From Hymenobacter actinosclerus (GTDB taxonomy: Bacteria > Bacteroidota > Bacteroidia > Cytophagales > Hymenobacteraceae), in NCBI RefSeq assembly GCF_900111515.1, contig NZ_FOHS01000001.1, forward strand, positions 1,061,419-1,125,418: a stretch of 64,000 nucleotides of DNA, in the 5' to 3' direction. Shown piece after piece: positions 1-8,058 of this stretch (positions within the stretch are counted from its first letter, which is position 1; every line of letters begins with the position of its first letter). The position numbers and the translations under genes are program-made. Below the pieces are notes generated by a model, which saw only the letters and a list, made by a program, of their open reading frames with translations, was not told the origin of the DNA and searched no databases.

Positions 1-1
1 G

Positions 2-1043
2 GCCCGGCGCAACGAGCCACGACTAGCGCTTCGACAGTTGAAGCAGGCCGTAGCCAGCGGGTATATCAAGGCCGGGAGTATCGAAGAAAACCCCATTTTC
101 GCGCCGTTGCACAACCAAAGCGCTTGGCCCCGCCTGCTCAACCAGGCCCGCGTCCGCCAGCAGCAGCACGAGGCGACTTTCGACCCCCAGCTGCTGGCGC
201 TGATTAAAAAAATCCACTACCAGGACCAACACTACCGCAGGATAGCCACGGCGGCCGAGCGGCAGTACGGCGTGGATTCGCCCCAGGCCCAAGCGGCTGA
301 CCGCGAACAGAGTAAGCTTGACCCCCAGCTTATCCGGCAAGTCGACAGCCTGATTGCTATTCACGGCTACCCTGGGAAAAGGCTGGTGGGTGGTTACCAA
401 ACTGATGTAGCCTTTTTCGTTATACAGCACAATCCCGATGAAAAGTATCTGCCGCTGCTTACTGCTGCCGCTGAGAAAGGTGATATCAGGCCATCGGAGC
501 TAGCCATCTTCACCGACCGCATCAGGGCACGGAAAGGAGAAAAACAGATTTATGGCTCCCAATTAGGGCCGGCCGTGAAGGGCAAGTACACGCTCGACCC
601 CATCGAAGACGAACCCAACGTAAACGGGCGGCGGGCGGCGGTGGGTTTGGAGCCGCTGGAAGACTACTTGAGCAAATACTACAACATAGCCTACCAGGTG
701 CCCACCGCCACCCATAACCCCAACCCGCCCGAACTTTACACCCAGCCCCACACCGACAAGTCGCCGGTGGAGCCCATTGGCGGCTACGAAGCCATCTATG
801 CCCGCCTGCAATACCCGGCCGAAGCCACGCCAGAAAAACATCAGCGGTAAGATTACGGTGCAACTTACCATCGACCCCCAGGGGGTGCCGCAGAACGTAG
901 CCGTGGTGCAGGGCCTCGGGGCCGGCTGCGACGAAGAAGCCCTGCGCGTTATGCATGCCGCCCGCTTCACCAACACCAGTGGCCAGGACCATGAGATTCG
1001 GATGCGGCTCCCGTTTCCGTACGTGGCGGCGGCGGGAAAGTAA
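2..1043 (+). pseudogene. DUF6624 / TonB C-terminal domain protein, 5'-truncated and frameshifted
   Basis: The reading frame is open from the window edge, so the true start lies upstream. The first part (to the TAA at 848-850) resembles DUF6624 proteins (for example the DREQSKLDPQLI and GGYQTDVAFFVIQH stretches). It ends with PVEPIGGYEAIYARLQYP, the usual opening of a Bacteroidota TonB C-terminal domain. That domain continues in the next frame (ISGKITVQLTIDPQGVPQNV, then GCDEEALRVMHAARF) to the stop at 1041-1043. Adding one A to the A-run at 834-838 would join both parts into one protein. The gene is either a recent pseudogene, a sequencing error in a homopolymer, or a slippery site. The intact form would be an exported protein of unknown role. 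Confidence 0.7.
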
Positions 1044-1086
1044 GCCGTTTTGGTTGGGTGGCCCCAGTAGTCACCCGACCTGCTTG

Positions 1087-1752
1087 CTACCGCACCGTTA
1101 CCAGCTCCGGGCTTTCCAGCATCCGGACGGGCGAAATCGCCCGCTCATTCAGCGGCAGCTGCCTGCCGTACCGCTCGCGCATTTTGGCCTGCACGGCCGG
1201 GTGAGAGAGGTCGAACTCGCGGAGCCGCTGGAGCTGGCCGATTTCGCGGCCAGTGGCCTGCTGGTACATCTTCCAGATGAGTTCTGAACAATAGATGCGC
1301 TCATCCGACCAGCCGAAATACAGGTCGTAGTCGCGGCCCCGGTACTGCTCGCCGGCAGCCCGCAACTTGCGCAGTACGGGCGGCGTGAGCACCGTTACGG
1401 CGTCGCGCAGGCGCTTTACCACGAACTGCCCGTCTTTTCCCCGGGCCACCCAGGCCGCCAGAGACGTTTCGCTCACCGGCTGCACGGCCTCGAACACGCG
1501 CCACTCGCCGTTTTTTTGAAACAGGATGCCGCAATGGCTGTAGGCCGAGTGCGTAGCCAGTTGAATAGCTTTACTCTGGGCGGATTGGGACGTCTGGAAA
1601 ATCAGGTCGCCATCGTGCAGCCGGGGAATGATGGTCGCTACAGTTTGGGTCGCAGCTTCAGTAGTTTGATAACGCTTAAAATGGCGCGCGGCGCGTGGGT
1701 AAGCGGCCACCGCAAGGGCGAATAGCAAGGACAGCAGTAACACTCGGCGCAT
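1087..1752 (-). CDS. YiiX/YebB-like NlpC/P60 family (permuted papain-fold) cysteine hydrolase
   Basis: The protein is about 221 residues and starts with a short hydrophobic leader (MRRVLLLSLLFALAVAAYP), so it is probably exported or anchored in the inner membrane. The core has the permuted papain-fold signatures: LHDGDLIFQT, then HSAYSHCGILF (catalytic Cys/His region) and, near the C-terminus, ERIYCSELIWKMYQQATG. YiiX-type proteins are putative amidases or lipid-acting hydrolases; the substrate here is not known. I chose the ATG at 1752 over an upstream ATG because the signal peptide begins there. The gene is monocistronic. Confidence 0.85.
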   Translation of the reverse strand: MRRVLLLSLLFALAVAAYPRAARHFKRYQTTEAATQTVATIIPRLHDGDLIFQTSQSAQSKAIQLATHSAYSHCGILFQKNGEWRVFEAVQPVSETSLAAWVARGKDGQFVVKRLRDAVTVLTPPVLRKLRAAGEQYRGRDYDLYFGWSDERIYCSELIWKMYQQATGREIGQLQRLREFDLSHPAVQAKMRERYGRQLPLNERAISPVRMLESPELVTVR

Positions 1753-1931
1753 GGTGGTTTGGATAAAAGTGAAGAACGGGCAAGTGAAATCCGGCAAATT
1801 TTACAAGCTTACTCCTCAGTATCGGCGCAATAGTTAGGGGTTTTTGCTTTAAAGGCGGCTATCAATCTCACACTACTGATAGGGGCTTTCAGCCGTGATT
1901 CAAATGCTCGAAGTCGCCGCTAAAAAGTAAA

Positions 1932-1961
1932 CCCGATGCCGGCCTCACGGCCAACATCGGG
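1932..1961 (-). terminator. Rho-independent terminator of fabG
   Basis: An inverted repeat (CCCGATGCCGGCC / GGCCAACATCGGG, one internal mismatch) lies about 24 bases past the fabG stop. On the minus strand it is followed by a T-rich stretch. Confidence 0.6.
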
Positions 1962-1984
1962 CAAAAAACCAGGCTAACACTCGC

Positions 1985-2734
1985 TTACGTCAGCATGCCG
2001 CCATCCACCTGCAACACCTGGCCCGTGATGTAGGCCGAGTCGTCGGAGGCCAAGAAGGCGGTGGCTTTGGCTACGTCTTCGGGGGTGCCGCCGCGGCGCA
2101 GCGGGATGGCCTTACGCCACTCATCGACCTGCTTGGCGTCGAGGGCGTCGGTCATTTCGGTTTCGATGAAGCCGGGGGCCACCGCGTTGCAGCGGATGTT
2201 GCGCGAGCCCAGCTCCAGGGCCACCGATTTGGTGAAACCGATGATGCCGGCCTTGGAGGCCGCGTAGTTGGCCTGCCCCGCGTTGCCTTTCACGCCCACC
2301 ACCGACGACATATTGATGATGCTGCCGGCCTTGGCCCGCATCATGGGCTTGGTGGCGGCCTTGGTCAGGTTGAACACCGACTTCAGGTTCACGGCCATTA
2401 CCTGGTCCCACTGCTGCTCGCTCATGCGCATCAGCAGCCCGTCCTGCGTAATGCCGGCGTTGTTCACCAGAATATCGAGCTTGCCGAACTCGGCCACTAC
2501 GTCTTCCACTAGCTTTTCGGCCTCAGCATATACTGAAGCGTCGGAGCGGAAGCCTTTCACCTTGGTGCCCGAGGCGGCCAATTCTTGTTCCAGCTGCTGG
2601 CCTTTCTCCACGCTGGAGAGGTAGGTGAAAGCCACCTGGGCGCCCTGCTGGGCAAAATACGCGGCAATAGCGCGGCCAATTCCTTTAGATGCGCCCGTAA
2701 TCAGGGCCACTTTTCCGTCGAGCAGTTTTGTCAT
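1985..2734 (-). CDS. fabG: 3-oxoacyl-[acyl-carrier-protein] reductase FabG
   Basis: A 249-residue classical short-chain dehydrogenase. It reduces 3-oxoacyl-ACP with NADPH in each cycle of fatty acid elongation, in the cytoplasm. The cofactor motif TGASKGIG is at about residues 13-20, the NNAG motif follows, and the catalytic Ser-Tyr-Lys set is visible as MSSVVG and YAASKAG. The end GQVLQVDGGM is typical of FabG. The start MTKLLDGKVALITG at 2734 was chosen; the reading frame continues upstream only into the repeat that fills the promoter region. Bacteroidota FabG paralogs are common, so this may not be the only copy. Confidence 0.93.
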   Translation of the reverse strand: MTKLLDGKVALITGASKGIGRAIAAYFAQQGAQVAFTYLSSVEKGQQLEQELAASGTKVKGFRSDASVYAEAEKLVEDVVAEFGKLDILVNNAGITQDGLLMRMSEQQWDQVMAVNLKSVFNLTKAATKPMMRAKAGSIINMSSVVGVKGNAGQANYAASKAGIIGFTKSVALELGSRNIRCNAVAPGFIETEMTDALDAKQVDEWRKAIPLRRGGTPEDVAKATAFLASDDSAYITGQVLQVDGGMLT

Positions 2735-2742
2735 TTGTTTGG

Positions 2743-2860
2743 AGCTACAAGCTTTAAGCTGCAAGCTACAAGCTTTGCCGTATTTGAACTGAAGGTTGCC
2801 GGCTGTAAGCTACTGCCAGAACCTAAGCTTGCAGCTTGTAGCTTGCAGCTTGAAGCTTTA
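2743..2860. repeat. Heptamer inverted repeat, AGCTTGC family
   Basis: Left arm 2743-2777 is five 7-base units (AGCTACA, AGCTTTA, AGCTGCA, AGCTACA, AGCTTTG). Right arm 2826-2860 is five units in the complementary sense (AGCTTGC, AGCTTGT, AGCTTGC, AGCTTGA, AGCTTTA). The module fills the divergent gap between fabG and the flavoprotein gene and ends seven bases before the latter's ATG. The same family recurs at 59594-59692. Confidence 0.85.
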
Positions 2861-2866
2861 TTAAAA

Positions 2867-4099
2867 ATGACCATCTGCATTCTCGGGGCGGGGCCGGGCG
2901 GGGCCACGGCGGCCCTGCACCTGGCCCGTGCCGGCCACCGCTGCCTGCTGCTCGACCGCGCCACCTTCCCGCGCGACAAAGTGTGCGGCGACGCGCTCAG
3001 CGGCAAGGTGCTCAGTGAGTTGCGCCGCATTGATGAGGCGTTGCCTGCTAAACTGGCCGCCGAACCCGCCCAGCTGCCCAGCTGGGGCATCGATTTCTAC
3101 GCCCCCAACGGCCGCCGGCTGGCCGTGCCCTTCAAGCCCCACTACAACCCGGCCACCGACCGCGCCGCCGGCCACATCAGCAAGCGCATTGATTTCGATA
3201 ATTTCCTCATCGAAGAAGTGCGCCGGCGGCCCGAAATCGACTTCCGCGAAAACACCGATGTGGCCGCCCACGAGCAGCTGCCCGACGGCCGCTGGCGCCT
3301 GCTGGGGCCCGATAAGCAGGAAATTGCCACCGCCGACGTGCTGCTGGTGGCCAACGGGGCCCAGTCGAACTTTGCCCGGGTGGTGGGCGGGCACGTGCTG
3401 GAGCCGGCCCACCACTGCGCCGGCCTGCGCGCCTACTACCGCGGCGTAACCGGCCTGCACCCCGACAACTTCATCGAGCTGCACTTCATTAAGGAGTTTC
3501 TGCCCGGCTACCTCTGGATTTTTCCGCTGCCCGACGGCCAGGCCAACGTGGGCGTGGGCATGCTCTCCGAAGCCGTAGCCAAGAAAAAAGTAAAGCTGCG
3601 CGAGCGGCTCGACGAAATCTTGCGCACCCACCCGGCCCTGAAGGGCCGCTTTGCCACCGCCGAGCGGCTGGGACCGGTGCGCGGCTTCGGGCTACCGCTG
3701 GGCTCGAAGCGCCGCCCGCTCTCGGGCCCGAGCTACCTGCTGCTCGGCGACGCCGGCTCGCTTATCGACCCGTTTTCGGGCGAGGGTATCAGCCACGCCA
3801 TGGTGTCGGGCCGCCACGCCGCCGACTGGGCCGCCCGGGCCGTGGCGGCCCGCAACTTCACGCCGGAGTTTCTGAAGGGCTACGATGCGGCCGTGTACAA
3901 CCGGCTGTGGCAGGAGCTACGCCTGAGCCGGGCTATGCAGTGCCTGCTAGGCTACCCCTGGCTGTTCAACTTCATTGCCAACCGCGCCGCCAACAACCCC
4001 ACCCTGGCCGAAACCATCAGCAACATGTTCCTGGATTTAGACCTGCGCGAGCGGCTGCGCCAACCCAGCTTCTACCTGAAACTGCTGCTGGGAAAATAG
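2867..4099 (+). CDS. Geranylgeranyl reductase family FAD-dependent oxidoreductase
   Basis: A 410-residue flavoprotein. The FAD-binding Rossmann motif ILGAGPGGATAA is at residues 4-15, KVCGDALSGK follows at about 40, and the second FAD contact is seen in LLGDAGSLIDPFSGEGIS. This layout is that of the geranylgeranyl reductase/BchP-like and menaquinone-modifying flavoproteins that saturate isoprenoid chains. The exact substrate cannot be told from sequence. The ATG at 2867 gives MTICILGAG; longer readings only translate the repeat upstream. It diverges from fabG. Confidence 0.85.
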   Translation: MTICILGAGPGGATAALHLARAGHRCLLLDRATFPRDKVCGDALSGKVLSELRRIDEALPAKLAAEPAQLPSWGIDFYAPNGRRLAVPFKPHYNPATDRAAGHISKRIDFDNFLIEEVRRRPEIDFRENTDVAAHEQLPDGRWRLLGPDKQEIATADVLLVANGAQSNFARVVGGHVLEPAHHCAGLRAYYRGVTGLHPDNFIELHFIKEFLPGYLWIFPLPDGQANVGVGMLSEAVAKKKVKLRERLDEILRTHPALKGRFATAERLGPVRGFGLPLGSKRRPLSGPSYLLLGDAGSLIDPFSGEGISHAMVSGRHAADWAARAVAARNFTPEFLKGYDAAVYNRLWQELRLSRAMQCLLGYPWLFNFIANRAANNPTLAETISNMFLDLDLRERLRQPSFYLKLLLGK

Positions 4100-4140
4100 G
4101 GGAGGAAGTAAAGGGTGCAGAGGTGATAGTGTAAGAAGGT

Positions 4141-4239
4141 TGTTATTCAGAGCGGAGCGAAGAATCTCGCGTGCCATAGTAACCCTGTTATCAGGAATTA
4201 CTATGGCACGCGAGATTCTTCGCTCCGCTCAGAATGACA
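4141..4239. repeat. REP-like long palindrome (CATTCAGAGCGGAGCGAAGA family)
   Basis: Two 42-base arms (4141-4182 and 4198-4239) pair with two mismatches around a 15-base loop. The core reads AGAGCGGAGCGAAGAATCTC. It sits between two convergent genes. Purine-rich degenerate repeats (about 4101-4138) and CATCACC-type repeats (4251-4283) extend it on both sides. Confidence 0.9.
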
Positions 4240-4283
4240 GGTGCTTTTTACCTCATCACCCCATCACCTCCTGCCCTCATCAC

Positions 4284-4985
4284 CTACTTATCCTTATTAC
4301 CCACATAGCGGCGCAGGCTTTTTTCGGCGGCGGGGTTGAGCTGGGCGGCTTTTTCGAGGTCGATGCGGGCTTCTTTAAACTTGTTGATCGACGCGTAGCT
4401 GATGCCGCGGTACTCGTAGGCGTCGGCGTAGTTGGGGTCGAGGGCAATGGCCTTGGTGAAGTCGGGAATGGCTGAGCGGTAATTAAATATCTGCATCTTG
4501 GCCGAGCCCCGGCCGAAGAACGCGTCGCGGTCCTGCGGGTTGTACTTGGTGGCCTTGCCGAAGTCCAGAATGGCGCCGCTGTAATCCTTGGTTTCCAGGC
4601 GGTTCAGGCCCCGGTTGTAGTATACGTTGCTGTTGGTGGGCTCCAGCTGAATGGCCGCATTATAGTCGACCATGGCCGCTTTGTAGTCTTTCAGCTCGCT
4701 TTTGGCCCGGGCCCGCATCAGCAGGGCCTCCACGTTGCGGGGTTCGGCTTCCAGCGTGGCGTCGGCCAATTTAATGTCCTTGCGGTGGTCGGGGGCCGTT
4801 TTGCGGGCCGCCGGATCGATGTAGGCCGAGGAGCCGGACGATGAGGGTACACTGGCGCCCGCGTCGGTTTCGGCAGTGGTACCGCGGGCCGAAGGACGCT
4901 CGATGTCGGCGGTGCTGCTGCGGGCACAGGCGCCGGCCAGCAGCAAAGTGGTACCGGCAAGTAGGGAGAGGAAGTGTGCTTTCAT
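4284..4985 (-). CDS. Tetratricopeptide-repeat lipoprotein
   Basis: A 233-residue protein with a lipoprotein signal (hydrophobic stretch then LAGAC, Cys about residue 20) followed by a Ser/Thr/Ala-rich linker. The rest is tandem TPR units, recognisable by repeats such as YYNRGLNRLETKDYSGAI, DAFFGRGSAKMQIFNYRSAI and DAYEYRGISYASINKFKEA. TPRs mediate protein contacts; no enzyme domain is present. The start at 4985 (MKAHFLSLLAG) places the lipobox at the normal distance. It diverges from lpd. Confidence 0.85.
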   Translation of the reverse strand: MKAHFLSLLAGTTLLLAGACARSSTADIERPSARGTTAETDAGASVPSSSGSSAYIDPAARKTAPDHRKDIKLADATLEAEPRNVEALLMRARAKSELKDYKAAMVDYNAAIQLEPTNSNVYYNRGLNRLETKDYSGAILDFGKATKYNPQDRDAFFGRGSAKMQIFNYRSAIPDFTKAIALDPNYADAYEYRGISYASINKFKEARIDLEKAAQLNPAAEKSLRRYVGNKDK

Positions 4986-5157
4986 GAAAAAGTGATGCAT
5001 AGCGGGTGGAAATGGCCACGCTAACCGGCAGGCTAAAGTGGCGGCGCGCCTTTGTACGGCCGCCGCCGCCAAAGGGGCAAAGACGGGGCCGTAATTTTGA
5101 GCCGTCCATTTCAGGCTCTCTTACAAAGCACCCCGCGCCCGACTGCCCCGCCCTGCC

Positions 5158-5165
5158 TATCTTTG
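5158..5165 (+). promoter_or_regulatory. Bacteroidota-type -7 promoter element upstream of lpd
   Basis: TATCTTTG fits the TAnnTTTG consensus of the Bacteroidota primary sigma factor. It predicts a leader of roughly 60 bases for lpd. A clear -33 element is not seen. Confidence 0.5.
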
Positions 5166-5228
5166 CCCGGCCGGCCGCGGGCGTTGCCCGGGGGCAGGTT
5201 CTTCTTTTACTCTTCAACCGAACACAAT

Positions 5229-6623
5229 ATGGCATTGCAATACGACCTGGTCGTTATCGGCAGCGGCCCGGGCGGCTACGTAGCCGCCATCCGGGCCTCG
5301 CAGCTGGGCTTGAAAGTAGCCGTGATTGAGCGCGAGTCGCTGGGCGGCATCTGCCTTAACTGGGGCTGCATCCCGACCAAAGCCCTGCTCAAGAGCGCCC
5401 AGGTATTCGAGTACCTCAACCACGCCGCCGACTACGGCCTGAGCGCCGAAAACGTGAGCTACGACTTCGGAGCCGTTATTCAGCGCAGCCGGGGCGTGGC
5501 CGATGGCATGAGCAAGGGCATCAACTTCCTGTTCAAGAAGAATAAGATTGACGTGCTGATGGGCACCGGCAAGCTGCTGGCCGCCGGTAAAGTGGAGCTC
5601 ACCAAGGCCGACGGCGGGAAGGACACGGTGGAAGCCAAGTCCATCATTCTGGCCACCGGCGCCCGCTCGCGCGAGCTGCCGGCCCTGCCCATCGACGGCA
5701 AGAAAATCATCGGCTACCGCCAGGCCATGGTGCTGCCCGAACTGCCCAAGCGCCTCGTGGTGGTAGGTTCGGGCGCCATCGGCGTCGAGTTTGCCTACTT
5801 CTACCGCACGATGGGTTCGGAAGTAACGGTGGTGGAATACCTGCCCCGCATCGTGCCCGTGGAGGACGAGGAAGTGTCGCGGCAGATGGAAAAGTCGTTC
5901 CGCAAAATCGGCGTGAAGGTGCTCACCAGCGCCGAAGTAACGGCCGTTGACACCAGCGGCGCGGCCTGCCAGGTAACCGTGAAAACGGCCAAAGGCGACC
6001 AGCAGATTGAGTGCGACGTGGTGTTGAGCGCCGCCGGCGTAGTCACCAACCTCGAAAACCTGGGCCTCGAAGAGCTGGGCATCAAGGTGGAGAAAGGCCG
6101 CCTCGTAGTCGACGACTTCTACCAGACCAACGTGCCGGGCATCTACGCCATCGGCGACATCGTGCCCGGCCCCGCGCTGGCCCACGTCGCCTCGGCCGAG
6201 GGCATTATCTGCGTGGAGAAAATTGCCGGCCACCACCCCGAGCCGCTCAACTACCAGAACATCCCCGGCTGCACCTACGCCTCGCCCGAAATTGCCTCCG
6301 TGGGCATGACCGAAGCCGAAGCCAAGGAGCAGGGCTACGACGTGCTGGTGGGCAAGTTCCCGTTCTCGGCCTCGGGCAAGGCCTCGGCCGCCGGCGTGAA
6401 GGACGGCTTCGTCAAAGTTATCTTCGACAAGAAGTACGGCGAGTGGCTGGGCGCCCACATGATTGGCGCCAACGTGACGGAAATGATTGCCGAAGTGGTG
6501 GTAGCGCGCAAGCTCGAAACCACGGGCCACGAAATCATCAAGGCCGTGCACCCGCACCCCACCATGAGCGAGGCCATTATGGAGGCTGCCGCCGCCGCTT
6601 ACGGCGAAGTGATTCACCTGTAA
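5229..6623 (+). CDS. lpd: Dihydrolipoyl dehydrogenase
   Basis: A 464-residue E3 subunit that reoxidises dihydrolipoamide with NAD+ in the pyruvate, 2-oxoglutarate or branched-chain dehydrogenase complexes. FAD motif VVIGSGPGGYVAA is at 8-20. The redox-active disulfide GGICLNWGCIP has Cys42 and Cys47. The NAD motif VVVGSGAIGVEFA and the C-terminal catalytic stretch AVHPHPTMSEA are present. The ATG at 5229 gives the normal N-terminus. It is followed by a strong terminator, so it is transcribed alone; the E1/E2 genes are not in this window. Confidence 0.97.
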   Translation: MALQYDLVVIGSGPGGYVAAIRASQLGLKVAVIERESLGGICLNWGCIPTKALLKSAQVFEYLNHAADYGLSAENVSYDFGAVIQRSRGVADGMSKGINFLFKKNKIDVLMGTGKLLAAGKVELTKADGGKDTVEAKSIILATGARSRELPALPIDGKKIIGYRQAMVLPELPKRLVVVGSGAIGVEFAYFYRTMGSEVTVVEYLPRIVPVEDEEVSRQMEKSFRKIGVKVLTSAEVTAVDTSGAACQVTVKTAKGDQQIECDVVLSAAGVVTNLENLGLEELGIKVEKGRLVVDDFYQTNVPGIYAIGDIVPGPALAHVASAEGIICVEKIAGHHPEPLNYQNIPGCTYASPEIASVGMTEAEAKEQGYDVLVGKFPFSASGKASAAGVKDGFVKVIFDKKYGEWLGAHMIGANVTEMIAEVVVARKLETTGHEIIKAVHPHPTMSEAIMEAAAAAYGEVIHL

Positions 6624-6649
6624 GGCAAAATCCCTTACATAACGGACTG

Positions 6650-6688
6650 AAAAAGCGTCCCTTCCGTTAGTCGGAAGGGACGCTTTTG
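6650..6688 (+). terminator. Terminator after lpd
   Basis: AAAAAGCGTCCCTTCC pairs with GGAAGGGACGCTTTT around a short loop. With A-runs on the left and T-runs on the right it can act on both strands. Confidence 0.85.
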
Positions 6689-6727
6689 TATATTGGGGCT
6701 CCTTCCACTTAACTACCGCCCCCTGCT

Positions 6728-6940
6728 ATGAAATGGCTGCCCTCCTTCGTCCGCTTGTTTATGCTATTTGTTCTTGGCCTGTTGCTGACTTTTTTCGGCA
6801 CGATGGGCTTTATGAACAATCTAGGCGGAGAGTCAAGCACCTTGTATAGTTTTGCCCGGATTTTTGGGCTGGTCCTAGTTGTAGTCTCCCCAATCTTGAT
6901 TGGGCTGAAGTTTTTCAGCCGGCTTGATCAGAAAAGCTAA
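6728..6940 (+). CDS. Small two-helix membrane protein
   Basis: A 70-residue protein with two hydrophobic segments (about residues 7-28 and 43-62) separated by a short polar loop (NNLGGESST), ending in a charged tail. The family is not recognised. Base composition is lower in GC than the neighbours. It lies between the lpd terminator and the convergent tetR gene. Confidence 0.65.
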   Translation: MKWLPSFVRLFMLFVLGLLLTFFGTMGFMNNLGGESSTLYSFARIFGLVLVVVSPILIGLKFFSRLDQKS

Positions 6941-6946
6941 CGCAGC

Positions 6947-7477
6947 CTACTGCGCCTGGTACTTGCTCTTGATGAAGCCGGGCATATCCTGGCCGTAATC
7001 CTCGGTTTTGGTGGCTTCGGTTTTCCAGAGCGCTTCTACCAGCAGCAGCAGTAGCGCCGTTTCCTTGTCGGGGTCGGCGTATTCGAGCTGCTCGAAGGCC
7101 TGCCGGAGCCGGACCGGCAGCGGGCGCATAAACCGCTCGTGCTGCTGGCGCGCCATGTCGGAATCGGCCAGGCGGTATTGGAGCTTCCAGAAAAACGGCT
7201 CGTCGCGCACGAGCTTGAAGGGTAGCTCGATAACGCTGTGGATGAACGTAAGCGGGTCGGGCTCGGTGAGGCCGCCGCGGTTGGCTTCGATGATGCGCTT
7301 GTAGCCGCTGCGGATAACGAACTCCAGCAGCAGGTCCTTGGAGCCGAAGTGCTTGAAAATAAGTGCTTCCGAAACGCCGGCCTCGCGGGCAATCAGCTGG
7401 GTGGAACTGTTGTCGAAGCCCCGCTCCCCAAAGAGCCGCAGGGCCACGTCGGCAATGTGCTGTTTGCGGTTGGTCAT
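6947..7477 (-). CDS. TetR/AcrR family transcriptional regulator
   Basis: A 176-residue repressor. The N-terminal helix-turn-helix is clear: IADVALRLFGERGFDNSSTQ then IAREAGVSEALIFKHFGSKD (residues about 8-50). The ligand domain (after residue 55) is not family-specific. It resembles the regulators of multidrug or fatty-acid genes in Bacteroidota, but no target operon is adjacent. Two operator-like dyads lie 330 bases upstream (7805-7843). Confidence 0.9.
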   Translation of the reverse strand: MTNRKQHIADVALRLFGERGFDNSSTQLIAREAGVSEALIFKHFGSKDLLLEFVIRSGYKRIIEANRGGLTEPDPLTFIHSVIELPFKLVRDEPFFWKLQYRLADSDMARQQHERFMRPLPVRLRQAFEQLEYADPDKETALLLLLVEALWKTEATKTEDYGQDMPGFIKSKYQAQ

Positions 7478-7588
7478 GGCAGGCGGGCAGGGAAGGCGTC
7501 CGGGGTGATTGAACCCGCAATTACGGGCGCAAAAGCCTAAATTGGTACAGCCGCCGCAAAATAAGTGGCTGCCGGAAGCCCAAAAAGA

Positions 7589-7623
7589 AGCCGGCCGATT
7601 CGGGGATTCCGAATCGGCCGGCT
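7589..7623 (-). terminator. Hairpin with minus-strand T-tract
   Basis: AGCCGGCCGATTCGG pairs perfectly with CCGAATCGGCCGGCT around GGATT. On the minus strand it runs into TCTTTTTG. It could end transcripts coming from the argBEH operon before they reach tetR. Confidence 0.6.
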
Positions 7624-7804
7624 GCGTTTGTTCCGAAAGCCAGCGGGCGGCAGCGCCGGGGCAGGGCCGCGCGGCTTTCGGAGAAGTCCGGCTGTGGGTG
7701 GGAGTACAGCCGGGTAATCGGGGCGGGGAATTGGCTTACGGTGCCTAGTGGGAGTCAGCAGCCGTTAGCGAGAGCAAACTTACGCAAACATTCCGAAAGC
7801 CAGT

Positions 7805-7843
7805 AAGTGTTAGCTCACTTTCGGAGGGTGAGCAAACACTCAC
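7805..7843. promoter_or_regulatory. Pair of TetR-operator-like dyads
   Basis: AAGTG-TTAGCT-CACTT (7805-7820) and GTGAG-CAAACA-CTCAC (7828-7843) are both 5-bp perfect arms around a 6-base spacer. Their centres are 23 bases apart, about two helical turns. Binding by the neighbouring TetR protein is an inference. Confidence 0.4.
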
Positions 7844-7960
7844 TCTATGAAATGAAGTGATAAGCTACTGACTGCGGAGCGTTTACCGGCAGGTGCAAAA
7901 TTTTGGCCCAGGTGAGTTACACCGGTTTTTAGGTCAGTATAGAACTTGCGGGACCGGCCG

Positions 7961-8034
7961 GTAGTAACGCGAACTACAAAGTTCGCGTCGTCCCCGAACG
8001 GCACGCGGCCGCGAACTGCAAAGTTCGCGCTACA
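7961..8034. repeat. Paired GCGAACT-AAAGTTCGC palindromes (BIME-like)
   Basis: CGCGAACTACAAAGTTCGCG (7968-7987) and GCGAACTGCAAAGTTCGCGC (8011-8030) are two near-identical palindromes 43 bases apart. Outer GTAG/CTAC ends extend the inverted symmetry of the pair. Confidence 0.75.
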
Positions 8035-8058
8035 TCTCCAACGACCGGAAAAACTCTT

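Larger units (their letters stand above)
7478..8058. other. 581-base gene-free region with several hairpins and operator-like dyads
   Basis: No credible gene is seen. It contains a 15-bp perfect hairpin (7589-7623) with a minus-strand T-run, a longer hairpin with CCGAAAGCC/GGCTTTCGG ends (about 7632-7682), a second copy of TTCCGAAAGCCAG (about 7790), two dyads (7805-7843), and a pair of GCGAACT palindromes (7961-8034). Confidence 0.7.

Noticed and set aside
5214..6617. 467-codon frame opposite lpd
   Set aside because: Antisense of a highly conserved gene, with no domain of its own.
7509..7748. 79-codon frame in the tetR-argH gap
   Set aside because: It translates through two hairpins and has no family likeness or plausible start site.
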